The notes: generated from the letters alone by a model not told the origin. Positions 46,126 through 54,897 are shown, counted from the first letter of the stretch. The stretch is 64,000 bases of DNA from Allobosea sp. (GCA_017307955.1 JAFKFV010000013.1:62001-126000); one strand, 5' to 3'. Numbers and translations are program-made.

Positions 46126-47145
46126 TCAGGCCGTTTCGCCGGCCTCGAGCACATATCCGGTATCGATGATTTCCCGCGCGTCCGGCCGCTCGGCGCTGGC
46201 GACCAGCGCTGCGGCGGCGCGTTCGCCGATCAGCATGCGGTTGGTGCGCACGGTCGAGAGCCGCAGCGGCAGCGCGGCGGCGATGTCGAGCCCGTTGAAG
46301 CCGAACAGGGCGATGTCGCGGCGCGGCGTCAGCCCGGCGGCGAGGCAGTGGAAATAGCCGCCGACCGCCATGTCGTCATTGGAGAAGACGACCACGTCCG
46401 GCCGCGCCCCGCTCGCCATCAGCGCCGCCAGCATCTCGCGGCCGGCAAGCGTCGAGCTCGGGCCCTCGATGCGGCGCTCGCCGACCAGCGCGAGCCCGCC
46501 CTCGGCGAGCGTCCCGACGAGCCCGTCATAGCGCAACCGCGCGCGGTGATCGCGGTCCCAGTCATGGCCGACATAGGCGAAGCGCCGATAGCCGCGCCCG
46601 ATCAGATGCCGGGCGATGTCGCGACCGGCCCGGCGATGCGACAGCCCGACCGCGACGTCGATCGGCGCCGTGTCGATATCCATGATCTCGGCGACGCGCA
46701 GCCGGCCGGCCGTGAGCATCGCCCGCGTCGCGGCGGTATGCTCGAAGCCGGCGAGGATCATCGCCGCCGGCTGCCAGGCGAGCAGCGAGCGCACCACCCG
46801 CTCTTCCTCGTCGCGGTCATAGTCGGTGACGCCGACGACCGGCTGGTGACCGCTCGGCGCCAGCGCCGCGTGGATGCCGCGCAGCACGTCGGCGAACACG
46901 ATATTGGAGACCGAGGGCAGCACGACGCCGACCAGCGCCGAGCCGGACGAGGCCAGCGCGCCCGCGAGGCGGTTCGGCACATAGCCCGTCTCGGCGACGG
47001 CGCGCAGAACGCGTTCGCGCGTCGCCGGCGCGATCGGCCCCTTGTTGCGCACGACGCGGGAGACCGTGATCTCGCTGACGCCGGAGAGCCGCGCGACATC
47101 GGCGAGAAGCGCCCGGTTGCCCTGCTCCCTCCCCTCGCCCGACAT
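46126..47145 (-). CDS. LacI-family transcriptional regulator
   Basis: A 339-residue repressor. The helix-turn-helix and hinge are residues 12-65 (LLADVARLSGVSEITVSRVVRNKG, VPNRLAGALAS) and the rest is a periplasmic-binding-like effector domain (FSNDDMAVGGYF). The ATG at 47145 follows GGAGGAGG on the minus strand. It heads the operon with otnK and otnC and is divergent from ltnD. Two TGACAGCGCT sites lie between. Probably induced by a C4 acid sugar intermediate. Confidence 0.9.
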   Translation of the reverse strand: MSGEGREQGNRALLADVARLSGVSEITVSRVVRNKGPIAPATRERVLRAVAETGYVPNRLAGALASSGSALVGVVLPSVSNIVFADVLRGIHAALAPSGHQPVVGVTDYDRDEEERVVRSLLAWQPAAMILAGFEHTAATRAMLTAGRLRVAEIMDIDTAPIDVAVGLSHRRAGRDIARHLIGRGYRRFAYVGHDWDRDHRARLRYDGLVGTLAEGGLALVGERRIEGPSSTLAGREMLAALMASGARPDVVVFSNDDMAVGGYFHCLAAGLTPRRDIALFGFNGLDIAAALPLRLSTVRTNRMLIGERAAAALVASAERPDAREIIDTGYVLEAGETA

Positions 47146-47165
47146 GCCCGACCTCCTCCGCCTGA

Positions 47166-47179
47166 TGACAGCGCTAACA
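47166..47179. promoter_or_regulatory. LacI-type operator 1
   Basis: TGACAGCGCTAACA, an imperfect dyad with central AGCGCT, 21-34 bp upstream of the LacI-type gene start. It resembles operator 2, with two mismatches. Confidence 0.6.
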
Positions 47180-47220
47180 CAAATGGTTTGCAACATCCCG
47201 GCCGCTATGGCAAGTGTCGA

Positions 47221-47234
47221 TGACAGCGCTGTCA
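47221..47234. promoter_or_regulatory. LacI-type operator 2
   Basis: TGACAGCGCTGTCA is a perfect 14-bp palindrome with the central CG typical of LacI-family sites, 18-31 bp upstream of the ltnD ATG. The centre-to-centre distance to operator 1 is 55 bp. Confidence 0.7.
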
Positions 47235-47251
47235 TAACGAGGAGAAGGCCG

Positions 47252-48172
47252 ATGGTCACGCCAGTGGATGTCGCCGTCATCGGGCTCGGATCGATGGGCC
47301 TCGGCATGGCCGGGTCGCTCATCCGCGCCGGCCTCTCCGTCGCCGGCTGCGATCTCTCCGAAGCCGCCCGCGCGCGGCTCGGCGAGTTCGGCGGCCGCTC
47401 AGCCGCCACGCCCGCCGAAGCCGCGACCGGCGCCGGCGCCCTCCTCGTCGTGGTCGTCAACGCGGCGCAGACCGAGGCCGTGCTGTTCGGCGATCATGGC
47501 GCCGCGGCCGTCCTTCGCCCCGGCGCCGTCGTCATCGCCTCGGCCACCATGGCGCCCGCCGATGCGCGCCGCCTCGCTGCCCGCGTCGAGGCGCTGGGCC
47601 TCCATTATCTCGATGCGCCGATCAGCGGCGGCGCGGGCCGGGCCGCGAGCGGCGAGCTCACCGTCATGGCCTCCGGCTCGCCCGCCGCCTTCGCGGCCGC
47701 GGAGAGCGTTCTCGGCGCCATCGCCGCGCGGGTGCATGCGCTCGGCGATACCCCCGGCATCGGCTCGTCCTTCAAGATCGTCAACCAGTTGCTCGCCGGC
47801 GTCCATATCGCCGCCGCCTGCGAGGCGATGGCCTTCGCGAAGAGCCTCGATCTCGACCTCGCCCGCGTCTTCGAGGTCATCACCCAGTCGGCCGGCAACA
47901 GCTGGATGTTCGAAAACCGCGTGCCGCATATCCTCTCGGGCGACTACAGCCCGAAAAGCGCGGTCTCGATCTTCACCAAGGATCTCGGCATCGTCTCGGA
48001 TATCGGGAGGAGCGGCAGCTTCCCGCTCCCGGTCGCCAGCGCGGCGCTGCAGCTCTTCCTCGCCACCGCCGCCGCCGGCATGGCCCACGACGACGACGCC
48101 TCCGTCGCCCGCCTCTACGCCATGATCGCCGGCCTCGACCTCCCCTCGATGCCCCAAGCCGAGATCACCTGA
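47252..48172 (+). CDS. ltnD: L-threonate dehydrogenase (beta-hydroxyacid dehydrogenase family)
   Basis: A 306-residue NAD(P)-dependent beta-hydroxyacid dehydrogenase. The Rossmann motif GLGSMGLGMA is near residues 9-18, the substrate motif is LDAPISGGAGRAASGELTVM, and the catalytic Lys is in SSFKIVNQLLAGVHIAA. LtnD oxidises L-threonate at C2 and is usually linked with otnK, otnC and otnI. ATG 47252 follows GAGGAGAAGG. LacI-type operators in front indicate co-regulation with otnK-otnC. Confidence 0.87.
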   Translation: MVTPVDVAVIGLGSMGLGMAGSLIRAGLSVAGCDLSEAARARLGEFGGRSAATPAEAATGAGALLVVVVNAAQTEAVLFGDHGAAAVLRPGAVVIASATMAPADARRLAARVEALGLHYLDAPISGGAGRAASGELTVMASGSPAAFAAAESVLGAIAARVHALGDTPGIGSSFKIVNQLLAGVHIAAACEAMAFAKSLDLDLARVFEVITQSAGNSWMFENRVPHILSGDYSPKSAVSIFTKDLGIVSDIGRSGSFPLPVASAALQLFLATAAAGMAHDDDASVARLYAMIAGLDLPSMPQAEIT

Positions 48173-48186
48173 AGCTCTGCCGCGCC

Positions 48187-49830
48187 TCAGGCCCTGTAGA
48201 TCGCCTGCATCGCGTCGTGCAGCTTCAGCGCCAGTTCCGACGAGGCGTAGCGGTCCGTGACGACCTCGATATAGACGCCGCTCGTCGCCGTCCGCGCCCG
48301 TTCCATCGCCTCGTCGAATTCGGCGCAGGTGGTGACGCGCAGCGCCAGCCAGTCCTCGCAGCCGAAGGCGTGCGGGAGCTCGGTATAGTTCCAGGGCGCG
48401 AGATCGTTATAGGCGATCTCCGGATCCTTGCAGAGCAGCCGCTCGATCAGATAGCCGTCATTGTTGAGCACGAAGATCACCGGCTTCAGGCCGAGCCGGC
48501 CGAACTGGCCGATCTCCTGCACCGTGAGCTGGTGCGAACCCTCGCCGGTGACGAGCACGGTGCGCCTGTCCGGCGCCGCGACGGCCGCGCCGACGGCCGC
48601 CGGCGTCGCCCAGCCGATCGAGCCCCAGAGTGTCTGGTTCTGGAACGTCGCGCCCTCGGGAAGCCAGGCGAAGGCGAGCCCCATCGAGGCCGTGCCCGTC
48701 TCGGCGATGACGATGTCGCCCGGCTCCAGGAACGCGGCCCAGCGCGGATAGAGCGCCGCCGCGTCGATCGGATCGGCGCCCGAACCCGTCACCGGCCCGA
48801 GCGTCCCCGGCGTCCGGCGCGGCCAGTCACGATGCGCGAGCCGAGCCGAAAGCGCCTCCAGCAGATCCGCGAGTTCGACATTGGCATGCGTCTTGGCGCC
48901 AATCCGGACATGGTGATGGCCGACAAGGATGGTACGGTCCGCATCGAGCTTCGCCGTGAAGACGCCGCTGTCGAAATCGGTCATCGGCGCGCCGATATCG
49001 ATGACGACATCGGCGCCTTCGACCAGCGCGCGCACTTCCGGCTCCAGCAGCGCGCCGTCATACATCCCGACATAGTTCGGATGCCGCTCGTCGAGCACCG
49101 ATTTGCCGGAGAACACGGTCGCAAACGGCAGGCCCGAGACGTCCAGGAGCCGCGCGAGCGCATCGGCATGGCCCGCCCGGCCGACCAGCATGCCGGCCAC
49201 GATGACGGCCGACTGCGCCTTGTCGAGCGCCGCGACGATGGCGTCGGTGACGGTGGCGAGCGCGTCCGGATGGCTCGGCGGCATCGGGATCGGCGCGGCC
49301 GTGCCGAGCACCGGCTTCAGCGCCAGATCGGCCGGGAAGCCCAGATAGACCGGCCGGCGATGATAAAGCGCGGCATGGATCAGCCGCTCCGTCTCATGCG
49401 CGGCATTCTCCGGCGTCAGCACGGCATGGGCGGCGACGACCGGCTCGCTCATGCGGCGGAAGAGATCGAACTCGCCATTGCCGAGCGAGTGGTGCACGAG
49501 CTTGCGGCCCTTCAGCGTCGCGGTGTTCGGCATGCCGACGAGATGGAAGACCGGCAGATGCTCGGCGAACGAGCCGGCGATGCCGTTGATCGCGCTGAGT
49601 TCGCCGACGCCATAGGTCGTGCAGACCGCACCGGCGCCCCTGATGCGCGCATAGCCGTCGGCGGCATAGGCGGCGTTCAGCTCGTTGGTGCAGCCGATCC
49701 AGCGCATGTCGGGCGCATTTGCGATCGCGTCGTTGACGGGAAACGAATAGTCCCCCGGAACGCCGAAGACATCGTCGATGCCGATGGCCTTGAGGCGCAT
49801 GAGGACGTGTTCGATCACGGATAGAGTCAC
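48187..49830 (-). CDS. Thiamine-diphosphate 2-oxoacid decarboxylase (pyruvate/indolepyruvate decarboxylase-like)
   Basis: A 547-residue ThDP enzyme with three domains. Glu50 (CTNELNAAYAADGYAR) activates the cofactor, His113-His114 (LVHHSLGNG) match the PDC active-site pair, and the C-terminal ThDP/Mg region is GEGSHQLTVQEIGQFG then FVLNNDGYLIERLL. The first motif residue is Glu-flanked (GEG) rather than the usual GDG. Family members decarboxylate pyruvate, phenylpyruvate, indolepyruvate or branched 2-oxo acids to aldehydes. It is convergent with ltnD, 14 bp away; whether it takes a C4 2-oxo acid is open. Confidence 0.87.
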   Translation of the reverse strand: MTLSVIEHVLMRLKAIGIDDVFGVPGDYSFPVNDAIANAPDMRWIGCTNELNAAYAADGYARIRGAGAVCTTYGVGELSAINGIAGSFAEHLPVFHLVGMPNTATLKGRKLVHHSLGNGEFDLFRRMSEPVVAAHAVLTPENAAHETERLIHAALYHRRPVYLGFPADLALKPVLGTAAPIPMPPSHPDALATVTDAIVAALDKAQSAVIVAGMLVGRAGHADALARLLDVSGLPFATVFSGKSVLDERHPNYVGMYDGALLEPEVRALVEGADVVIDIGAPMTDFDSGVFTAKLDADRTILVGHHHVRIGAKTHANVELADLLEALSARLAHRDWPRRTPGTLGPVTGSGADPIDAAALYPRWAAFLEPGDIVIAETGTASMGLAFAWLPEGATFQNQTLWGSIGWATPAAVGAAVAAPDRRTVLVTGEGSHQLTVQEIGQFGRLGLKPVIFVLNNDGYLIERLLCKDPEIAYNDLAPWNYTELPHAFGCEDWLALRVTTCAEFDEAMERARTATSGVYIEVVTDRYASSELALKLHDAMQAIYRA

Positions 49831-49992
49831 GGCGATCTCCGGCAGGGTCGAGGAGGCGGGCGAGGCAGGGGTAGTAAAGACGGTCGAAGCGGCGCGGATG
49901 GTGCCAGTCCGCCGTGTCGCCCGGAAGACCCTTTCGCAGCGACCCCGCCCTCGCGCACCGCTATGGCAAACGAGCCGTGCAGCAGGCGAGCG

Positions 49993-50895
49993 TCAGGCCG
50001 CCGCGTCGCGCTTCTCCCTGCCCTTCCCGACCAGCGCCGCGAGCCGCCGTGCATCGTCCGGAGCGTGCAGCTTGTCGGTATTGTCGAAGAAGACGAATAC
50101 GTCGCGCGGCCGCGCAGGAGCCTCTTTCGACCCCACGAATGCGCCGTCGCGCATCGGCCGCCCCTCGGCCCAGGCATTGACGCGGCCGGCCCATTGCTCG
50201 ATCGCCGCGTCCTCGTAGCGCGAGCGATAGAGCTCCGTGGAGCCGTGCAGCCGGCAATAGGCGAAGTCGGCCGTCAGATCCATGAGCCGCGGCCATTTCA
50301 CCGTGTCGGCGCAGACGAGCGCCACGCCATGAGCGGTCAGGAGATCGATGAAGGCGGGATCGCGAAAGCTGTCATGGCGGATCTCGAGCGCATGGCGCAG
50401 CGGTCCCGACGCCTTGGCTGCGACGCTGGCCCGCCCGTCGACCCGCTGGTCGTGGCGGGCGGCGAAGGCCGCGGCGGCATCCATGTCCTTCGGCAGCGTC
50501 TCGAGAAAGGCGCCGATCGTTTCGGCGTCGAAGGCGAGGTTCGGCGGCAGCTGCCAGAGCAGCACGCCGAGCTTTTCGCCGAGTTCCAGAAGCCCCGAGG
50601 CGAGGAAATTGGCGAGCGGCGCCTCGATGTCGCGCAGCCGCTTCACATGCGTGATGAAGCGCGAACCCTTCACCGCGAAGACGAAATCCTCCGGCGTCTC
50701 CTCCGCCCAGCGGGCAAAGGTCTCGGGCCGCTGCAGCCCGTAGAAGGTGCCGTTGATCTCCAGCGCATTGAACTCCCCGGCCGCATAGGAGAGTTCGCGC
50801 TTCTGCGGCAATCCCTCCGGATAGAAGTTCCCGCGCCAGGGCGCATAGGTCCAGCCGGAAACCCCGATCCGCACCGCGCCGCGCCGCTTCGGCAT
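49993..50895 (-). CDS. DUF72 domain-containing protein
   Basis: A 300-residue TIM-barrel-like protein. Family signatures are RIGVSGWTYAPWRGNFYPEGLP, YAAGEFNALEINGTFYGLQ, FAVKGSRFITHVKRL, LLWQLPPNLAFD, EIRHDSF and AYCRLHGSTELYRSRYED. DUF72 proteins are widespread with no settled activity. No operon partner is evident; 162 bp separate it from the decarboxylase start and that gap shows nothing recognisable. Confidence 0.9.
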   Translation of the reverse strand: MPKRRGAVRIGVSGWTYAPWRGNFYPEGLPQKRELSYAAGEFNALEINGTFYGLQRPETFARWAEETPEDFVFAVKGSRFITHVKRLRDIEAPLANFLASGLLELGEKLGVLLWQLPPNLAFDAETIGAFLETLPKDMDAAAAFAARHDQRVDGRASVAAKASGPLRHALEIRHDSFRDPAFIDLLTAHGVALVCADTVKWPRLMDLTADFAYCRLHGSTELYRSRYEDAAIEQWAGRVNAWAEGRPMRDGAFVGSKEAPARPRDVFVFFDNTDKLHAPDDARRLAALVGKGREKRDAAA

Positions 50896-51255
50896 GACCG
50901 CTTCCCCATCGCCGCCGATATCGAAGCTTCAACCGATCCAAGCCGGCCATTGTTCCTGCGCGGTTTTCTTGCCGCGGCCAGCCTGTGGATTTTCCCGCCC
51001 CACCGGACGGATCGACATCCAGGCGTCTTTCTCCCTCCCCCTTGCCGGGAGGGCCGGGTGGGGGTGGCGCAGGACTGTCGAGGCGGTGTGGATCGCGCTC
51101 GGAGGGCCCGCAGAACGGTATCGGTCGCAAAATCCCGGCCGCAGGTCCCGCCTTGCGGCGGTCGGCGCGGGTCGCGGCTGATCCATCGCAATGACCGGAC
51201 CCGCCCGATCGAGCAGACAGGGCGGCGCTAGGACGAACCCGGTGGAGTGACGGCA
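50896..51255. repeat. Intergenic region with CCCTCCC/GGGAGGG dispersed repeat
   Basis: A 360-bp gap without a credible gene. At about 51029-51072 lies a C-rich then G-rich element (CCCTCCC at 51033, loop CCTTGCC, GGGAGGG at 51047, then GGGTGGGGGTGGCG). This is a common dispersed intergenic repeat type in Alphaproteobacteria and can form a hairpin. GGTGGAG near 51241 serves the next gene. Confidence 0.6.
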
Positions 51256-51603
51256 ATGATCCAGGACTGGCAGGCTCTGATCGACAACATGAATGGCGGC
51301 ATCCGCACCCTGCGGCAGGGCGCGCCGGACGTCATGAAGGCCTTCTCGGAGATGTCGCGCGCCGCTCACGGCGGCGCGGCGCTCGATGGCAAGACCAAGG
51401 AACTCATCGCGCTCGCGATCAGCGTTGCCGTGCGCTGCCAGCCCTGCGTCGCCTATCACGCCGAGGGCGCCATCAAGGCCGGCGCGACGCGCGAGGAGGT
51501 CGCCGAGACCCTCGCCATCGCCGTCTATATGGGCGCCGGCCCGTCGGTCATGTATGCCGCGCAGGCGCTGGAGGCGCACGACCAGCTGGCCGGAGGCGCG
51601 TGA
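51256..51603 (+). CDS. Carboxymuconolactone decarboxylase family protein (AhpD-like)
   Basis: A 115-residue helical protein of the CMD/AhpD family. It has Cys61-x-x-Cys64 with His68 (VRCQPCVAYHAEGAI), the redox motif of AhpD-type peroxidases, rather than the decarboxylase site. LDGKTKELIALAISVAV and GATREEVAETLAIAVYMGAG are family signatures. ATG 51256 is preferred to GTG 51247 because of spacing from GGTGGAG. Likely a peroxidase or thiol-disulfide protein. Confidence 0.87.
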   Translation: MIQDWQALIDNMNGGIRTLRQGAPDVMKAFSEMSRAAHGGAALDGKTKELIALAISVAVRCQPCVAYHAEGAIKAGATREEVAETLAIAVYMGAGPSVMYAAQALEAHDQLAGGA

Positions 51604-51663
51604 CCGCGCCTCCCCCGCCCCGCCCCCAGGGCCGCCCGAACGTCGGCGTCAAACTGCCCGCAA

Positions 51664-52701
51664 TCAGGACGGCCGGCGCTTCGCTGCCGCACCCTTGAGG
51701 AACTCCCGGTTGACGCAGTTCGTCAGTCGGCCCTCGTTCACAAAAGCGAGGATCACCTCGACGGCCTTCCTCTGCATGTCCTTCATCGCGTCGGGGCTGT
51801 AGAAGGCGGCGTGCGGGGTCAGGATCAGCCGTCCGTCGACCCAGGCCTCGCGGCTCGTCCAGGCCTTTACCAGCGGATGCTCGGGATTGGCCGGCTCCTG
51901 TGGCAGAACATCGAGCCCGGCGCCGGCGACGCGGCCATCGGCCATCGCCTCGTGCAGCGCATCGAGATCGACGATCGGCCCGCGCGCCGTGTTGACGAGA
52001 ACGAGGCCGGGCTTCGGCGCGGCAAAGGCGGCCTTGCCGACAAAGCCGCGCGTCTCCTCGTTGAGCGGGGTATGGACGCTGACGATGTCGCTCATCGCCA
52101 TGAGCTCGGCGAGGCTGTGCACGCGCTCATAGCCGACCGAAAGCTCCGTGCCGTTCGGCAGATAGGGATCGTAGAACACGACGCGCATGTCGAAGGCCGC
52201 CGCCCGGCGCGCGGCGGCGAGACCGATCCGGCCGAGCCCGACGACGCCGAAGGTCGCGTTCTTATGGCGGCGGATCAGCGGCGCCGCCGCGAAGCGCCAG
52301 TTGGCCACCGGGTCGCGGCGCAGCACGTCGCCATAGGTTGCGGTGCCGCGCGTCAGGGAGAGCATCAGCGCGATCGCATGATCGGCGACCTCGGTCGTGC
52401 CATAGTCCGGCACGTTGCAGACCGGCACTCCGCGCGCGCCCCACCCTTCGAGATCGAGATTGTCGTAGCCGACGCCCTCGCGCACGACGATGCGGCAATT
52501 CTCGAAGTCGGCGATATCGGCCGGCAAGAGATGGGTGGCCGAACAGTTGATGACGGCGTCGGCGGCACGGCTGCGCTCCCGCGCGATGCGATAGCCAGGA
52601 TCGGTGGGGATCGGGTCGATGTCGAACGCGACCCTGTCGCCGAACAGCCGGCCGAGCTCTTCGCTCTGCGGCGGATACCAATTCACCTTGAAAATGCGCA
52701 T
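51664..52701 (-). CDS. D-isomer 2-hydroxyacid dehydrogenase (CtBP-like)
   Basis: A 345-residue NAD-dependent dehydrogenase. The Rossmann motif is VVGLGRIGLAAARRAAAF (about residues 152-169), and the catalytic Arg, Glu and His are in LVNTARGPIVDLDAL, LDVLPQEPANPEHPL and ILTPHAAFYS. It is divergent from a GntR regulator with a TTGTTAACA-type operator in between. An enolase-superfamily dehydratase gene follows that regulator, so an acid-sugar or hydroxyacid route is plausible. Confidence 0.88.
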   Translation of the reverse strand: MRIFKVNWYPPQSEELGRLFGDRVAFDIDPIPTDPGYRIARERSRAADAVINCSATHLLPADIADFENCRIVVREGVGYDNLDLEGWGARGVPVCNVPDYGTTEVADHAIALMLSLTRGTATYGDVLRRDPVANWRFAAAPLIRRHKNATFGVVGLGRIGLAAARRAAAFDMRVVFYDPYLPNGTELSVGYERVHSLAELMAMSDIVSVHTPLNEETRGFVGKAAFAAPKPGLVLVNTARGPIVDLDALHEAMADGRVAGAGLDVLPQEPANPEHPLVKAWTSREAWVDGRLILTPHAAFYSPDAMKDMQRKAVEVILAFVNEGRLTNCVNREFLKGAAAKRRPS

Positions 52702-52745
52702 GATGATCCTCCCGACACCCTGTGGCCCGCTTTCGCGCGCTCAGG

Positions 52746-52757
52746 ATTGTTAACAGT
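52746..52757. promoter_or_regulatory. GntR operator A (ATTGTTAACAGT)
   Basis: An 11-of-12 match to the perfect palindrome ATTGTTAACAAT found at 53524. It lies between the divergent dehydrogenase and GntR genes and could control both. Confidence 0.6.
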
Positions 52758-52762
52758 AGGCG

Positions 52763-53479
52763 ATGTGCATGAGCAAGAGTTCCCTCACCCCTCACCTGCA
52801 GCGCCGCGAGCGCCGAGTGCTCACCGACGATGTCGCGGACGCGATCCGCGAGGCGATCCTCTCGGGGCGATTGAAGGGCGGCGACCGGCTGATCGAGGAC
52901 GAGCTGGCCGAGAGCCTCAATGTCAGCCGCGGGCCCATCCGCCAGGCGATCTTCCGCCTGGAACAGGAGGGGCTGGTCATCCACGAGACCCATCGCGGCG
53001 CGACCGTGGCGCAGGTCTCCGTCGAGGATGCCGCCGAAATCTACAGCCTTCGCCGCGCCCTCGAGGCGCTCGCGGTGACCTCGGCCTGCGAACGCGCGAC
53101 CGAGGCCGATTTTGCTCCACTCGATGCAATTCTCACGTTGTTTCAATCGGTTCCGCGCGCCTCGATGACGCGCCGCCGCGTTGCGGAGCTCGATATCGAC
53201 TTCCACGACGCCCTGTTTCGCGCCGCCCATCACGGCCGGCTCTACCGCGCCTGGGAGGCGCTGCGCTCGCAGATCTTCGTGTTCCTACTGCTGCGCGACG
53301 GCTTGCCGAACGACTATCTCGTCTCCTGGTACCGCGACCATGCGCGCCTGCTCCAGCTCATCAAGGATCGCGACAAGGACGCCGCGGCCGCCTGCATCGA
53401 GCAGCATATCGGGGGCGCCTATGAACGCCTGCAGGCCCATATGGCCGAGCGCAGCGTCCTCGGGATCGAAGCCGGATAA
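52763..53479 (+). CDS. GntR-family transcriptional regulator (FCD domain)
   Basis: A 238-residue FadR-subfamily regulator. The winged helix-turn-helix covers about residues 15-80 (LTDDVADAIREAILSGRLKGGDRLIEDELAESLNVSRGPIRQAIFRLEQ in register) and the FCD domain about 90-220 with metal-ligand candidates in DIDFHDALFRAAHHG. ATG 52763 or 52769 may be used. Identical operators before itself and before the dehydratase gene suggest it controls both flanking catabolic genes. Confidence 0.88.
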   Translation: MCMSKSSLTPHLQRRERRVLTDDVADAIREAILSGRLKGGDRLIEDELAESLNVSRGPIRQAIFRLEQEGLVIHETHRGATVAQVSVEDAAEIYSLRRALEALAVTSACERATEADFAPLDAILTLFQSVPRASMTRRRVAELDIDFHDALFRAAHHGRLYRAWEALRSQIFVFLLLRDGLPNDYLVSWYRDHARLLQLIKDRDKDAAAACIEQHIGGAYERLQAHMAERSVLGIEAG

Positions 53480-53523
53480 GGGGCGCAGGGTCTACGAAGC
53501 TCAAGACGAAGCCATCGGCGTTG

Positions 53524-53535
53524 ATTGTTAACAAT
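53524..53535. promoter_or_regulatory. GntR operator B (ATTGTTAACAAT)
   Basis: A perfect 12-bp palindrome 91-102 bp upstream of the enolase-superfamily gene. It shares its core with operator A 778 bp away, which is good evidence for a common regulator. Confidence 0.65.
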
Positions 53536-53625
53536 GAGCAACAAGAGCATCAGTGTCCGAAGTTGGCCCGACAGAGGCGCAGACGGATCGCCGGTTGGCT
53601 CTGAGATGTCCTGGGGAGGACGGCC

Positions 53626-54897
53626 ATGAAGATCACGAAGATCGAGACGCTGTGGTTCGAGGCGATGCCGCAGGCGGAATGGGCGAGGCTCAATGCCGGT
53701 GGACGGCAGGCGCTCCCCAACAATCTCTGGGTCCGCGTCCACACCGATACAGGCCTCACCGGCATCGGCGAGACCTATTACCTGCCGCGCGCCGTCGCCT
53801 CGGTCATCCACGATGTCTTCGCGCCGCTCCTGGTCGGCCGCGACCCGCGCGATATCGAGAACCACTGGCAGAACATGTTCGCGCTGGTGAATTTCTGCGG
53901 CGCCTATGGCGCCGAGATGCGCGCGATCTCCGCGGTCGATGTCGCGCTGTGGGATCTTTTCGGCCAGCATGTCGGCGAGCCGATCTACACCCTGCTCGGC
54001 GGGCGCAGCCGCGATCGCATCCGCGCCTACAACACCTGCGTCGGCTTCGGGAAATATGACGATCTCACCGCCTGGATGACCGGCAGGGCGGGAGAGCTGG
54101 CGAGCGATCTCCTCGCTCGGGGCATCACGGCCATGAAGATCTGGCCGTTCGACCAGTTCGGCCCGACGCTCTCCGGCCCCGCCGACAGCCGCAAGCCGAT
54201 GGTCATCTGGGGCGCGCAGTCCGCCGCCGGCCCGCGCGGCGCCTCGCTCTCGAATGACGACTTGAAGGCCGGCGTCGCCATCATCGAGGATATCCGCCGC
54301 GCCGTCGGCGACCGGATCGAGATCGCCATCGAAGGCCATGCGCGCTGGGATCTCGGCACGGCGGTCAGGATCGCCCGCGCCATCGAGCCGCTCGACATCC
54401 TCTGGCTCGAGGAGATCATGCCGCCGGATAATGTCGAGCCCTATGTCCGGCTCAAGCAGGCGACCGCGATCCCGATCTGCCAGAGCGAGCGCGTCTTCAC
54501 CCGCTTCGGCTTCCGCCCCTGGATCGAGCGGGGCGCCGCCGACATCGTCATGCCCGATCTCTCATGGGGTGGCGGGCTGACCGAGGGCCGCAAGATCGCC
54601 GCCATGGCCGACACCTATTTCCTGCCGGTGACCTGCCACGACACGATCGGTCCCGTCGCCCTCTGGGCGGCGACCCATCTGATGCACCACATCCCGAATG
54701 CGATGATCATGGAAACCGTGCGCGGCTATGTCGACGGCTGGTATGACGACGTCGTCACCGATCGCATCGAAATCCGCGAAGGCCACATCCACCTCCCCGA
54801 CCGTCCCGGCCTCGGCACGCGGCTGCGCGACGACCTCTTCACGCGGCCGAATGCACGCGTCGAGACCACGACGGAAGAGACGCTGATGCGCTGGTGA
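53626..54897 (+). CDS. Mandelate racemase/muconate lactonizing enzyme family protein
   Basis: A 423-residue enolase-superfamily enzyme. The capping domain is residues 1-125 and the barrel follows. Candidate acid-base Lys is in TAMKIWPFDQ. Metal ligands are in IAIEGHARWD, LWLEEIMPPDN and CQSERVF, and the catalytic His-Asp region is PVTCHDTIGP. This pattern fits an acid-sugar dehydratase rather than mandelate racemase. Which sugar acid is unknown. It is expressed from its own promoter with a GntR operator and probably works with the dehydrogenase at 51664. Confidence 0.87.
   Translation: MKITKIETLWFEAMPQAEWARLNAGGRQALPNNLWVRVHTDTGLTGIGETYYLPRAVASVIHDVFAPLLVGRDPRDIENHWQNMFALVNFCGAYGAEMRAISAVDVALWDLFGQHVGEPIYTLLGGRSRDRIRAYNTCVGFGKYDDLTAWMTGRAGELASDLLARGITAMKIWPFDQFGPTLSGPADSRKPMVIWGAQSAAGPRGASLSNDDLKAGVAIIEDIRRAVGDRIEIAIEGHARWDLGTAVRIARAIEPLDILWLEEIMPPDNVEPYVRLKQATAIPICQSERVFTRFGFRPWIERGAADIVMPDLSWGGGLTEGRKIAAMADTYFLPVTCHDTIGPVALWAATHLMHHIPNAMIMETVRGYVDGWYDDVVTDRIEIREGHIHLPDRPGLGTRLRDDLFTRPNARVETTTEETLMRW

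Noticed and set aside
34847..48172. Complete D-apiose catabolic pathway
   Set aside because: Only the lactonase-like protein and an RbsB-type importer fit; no Gfo/Idh-type ApsD, no OiaX RuBisCO-like protein and no ApnO could be identified.
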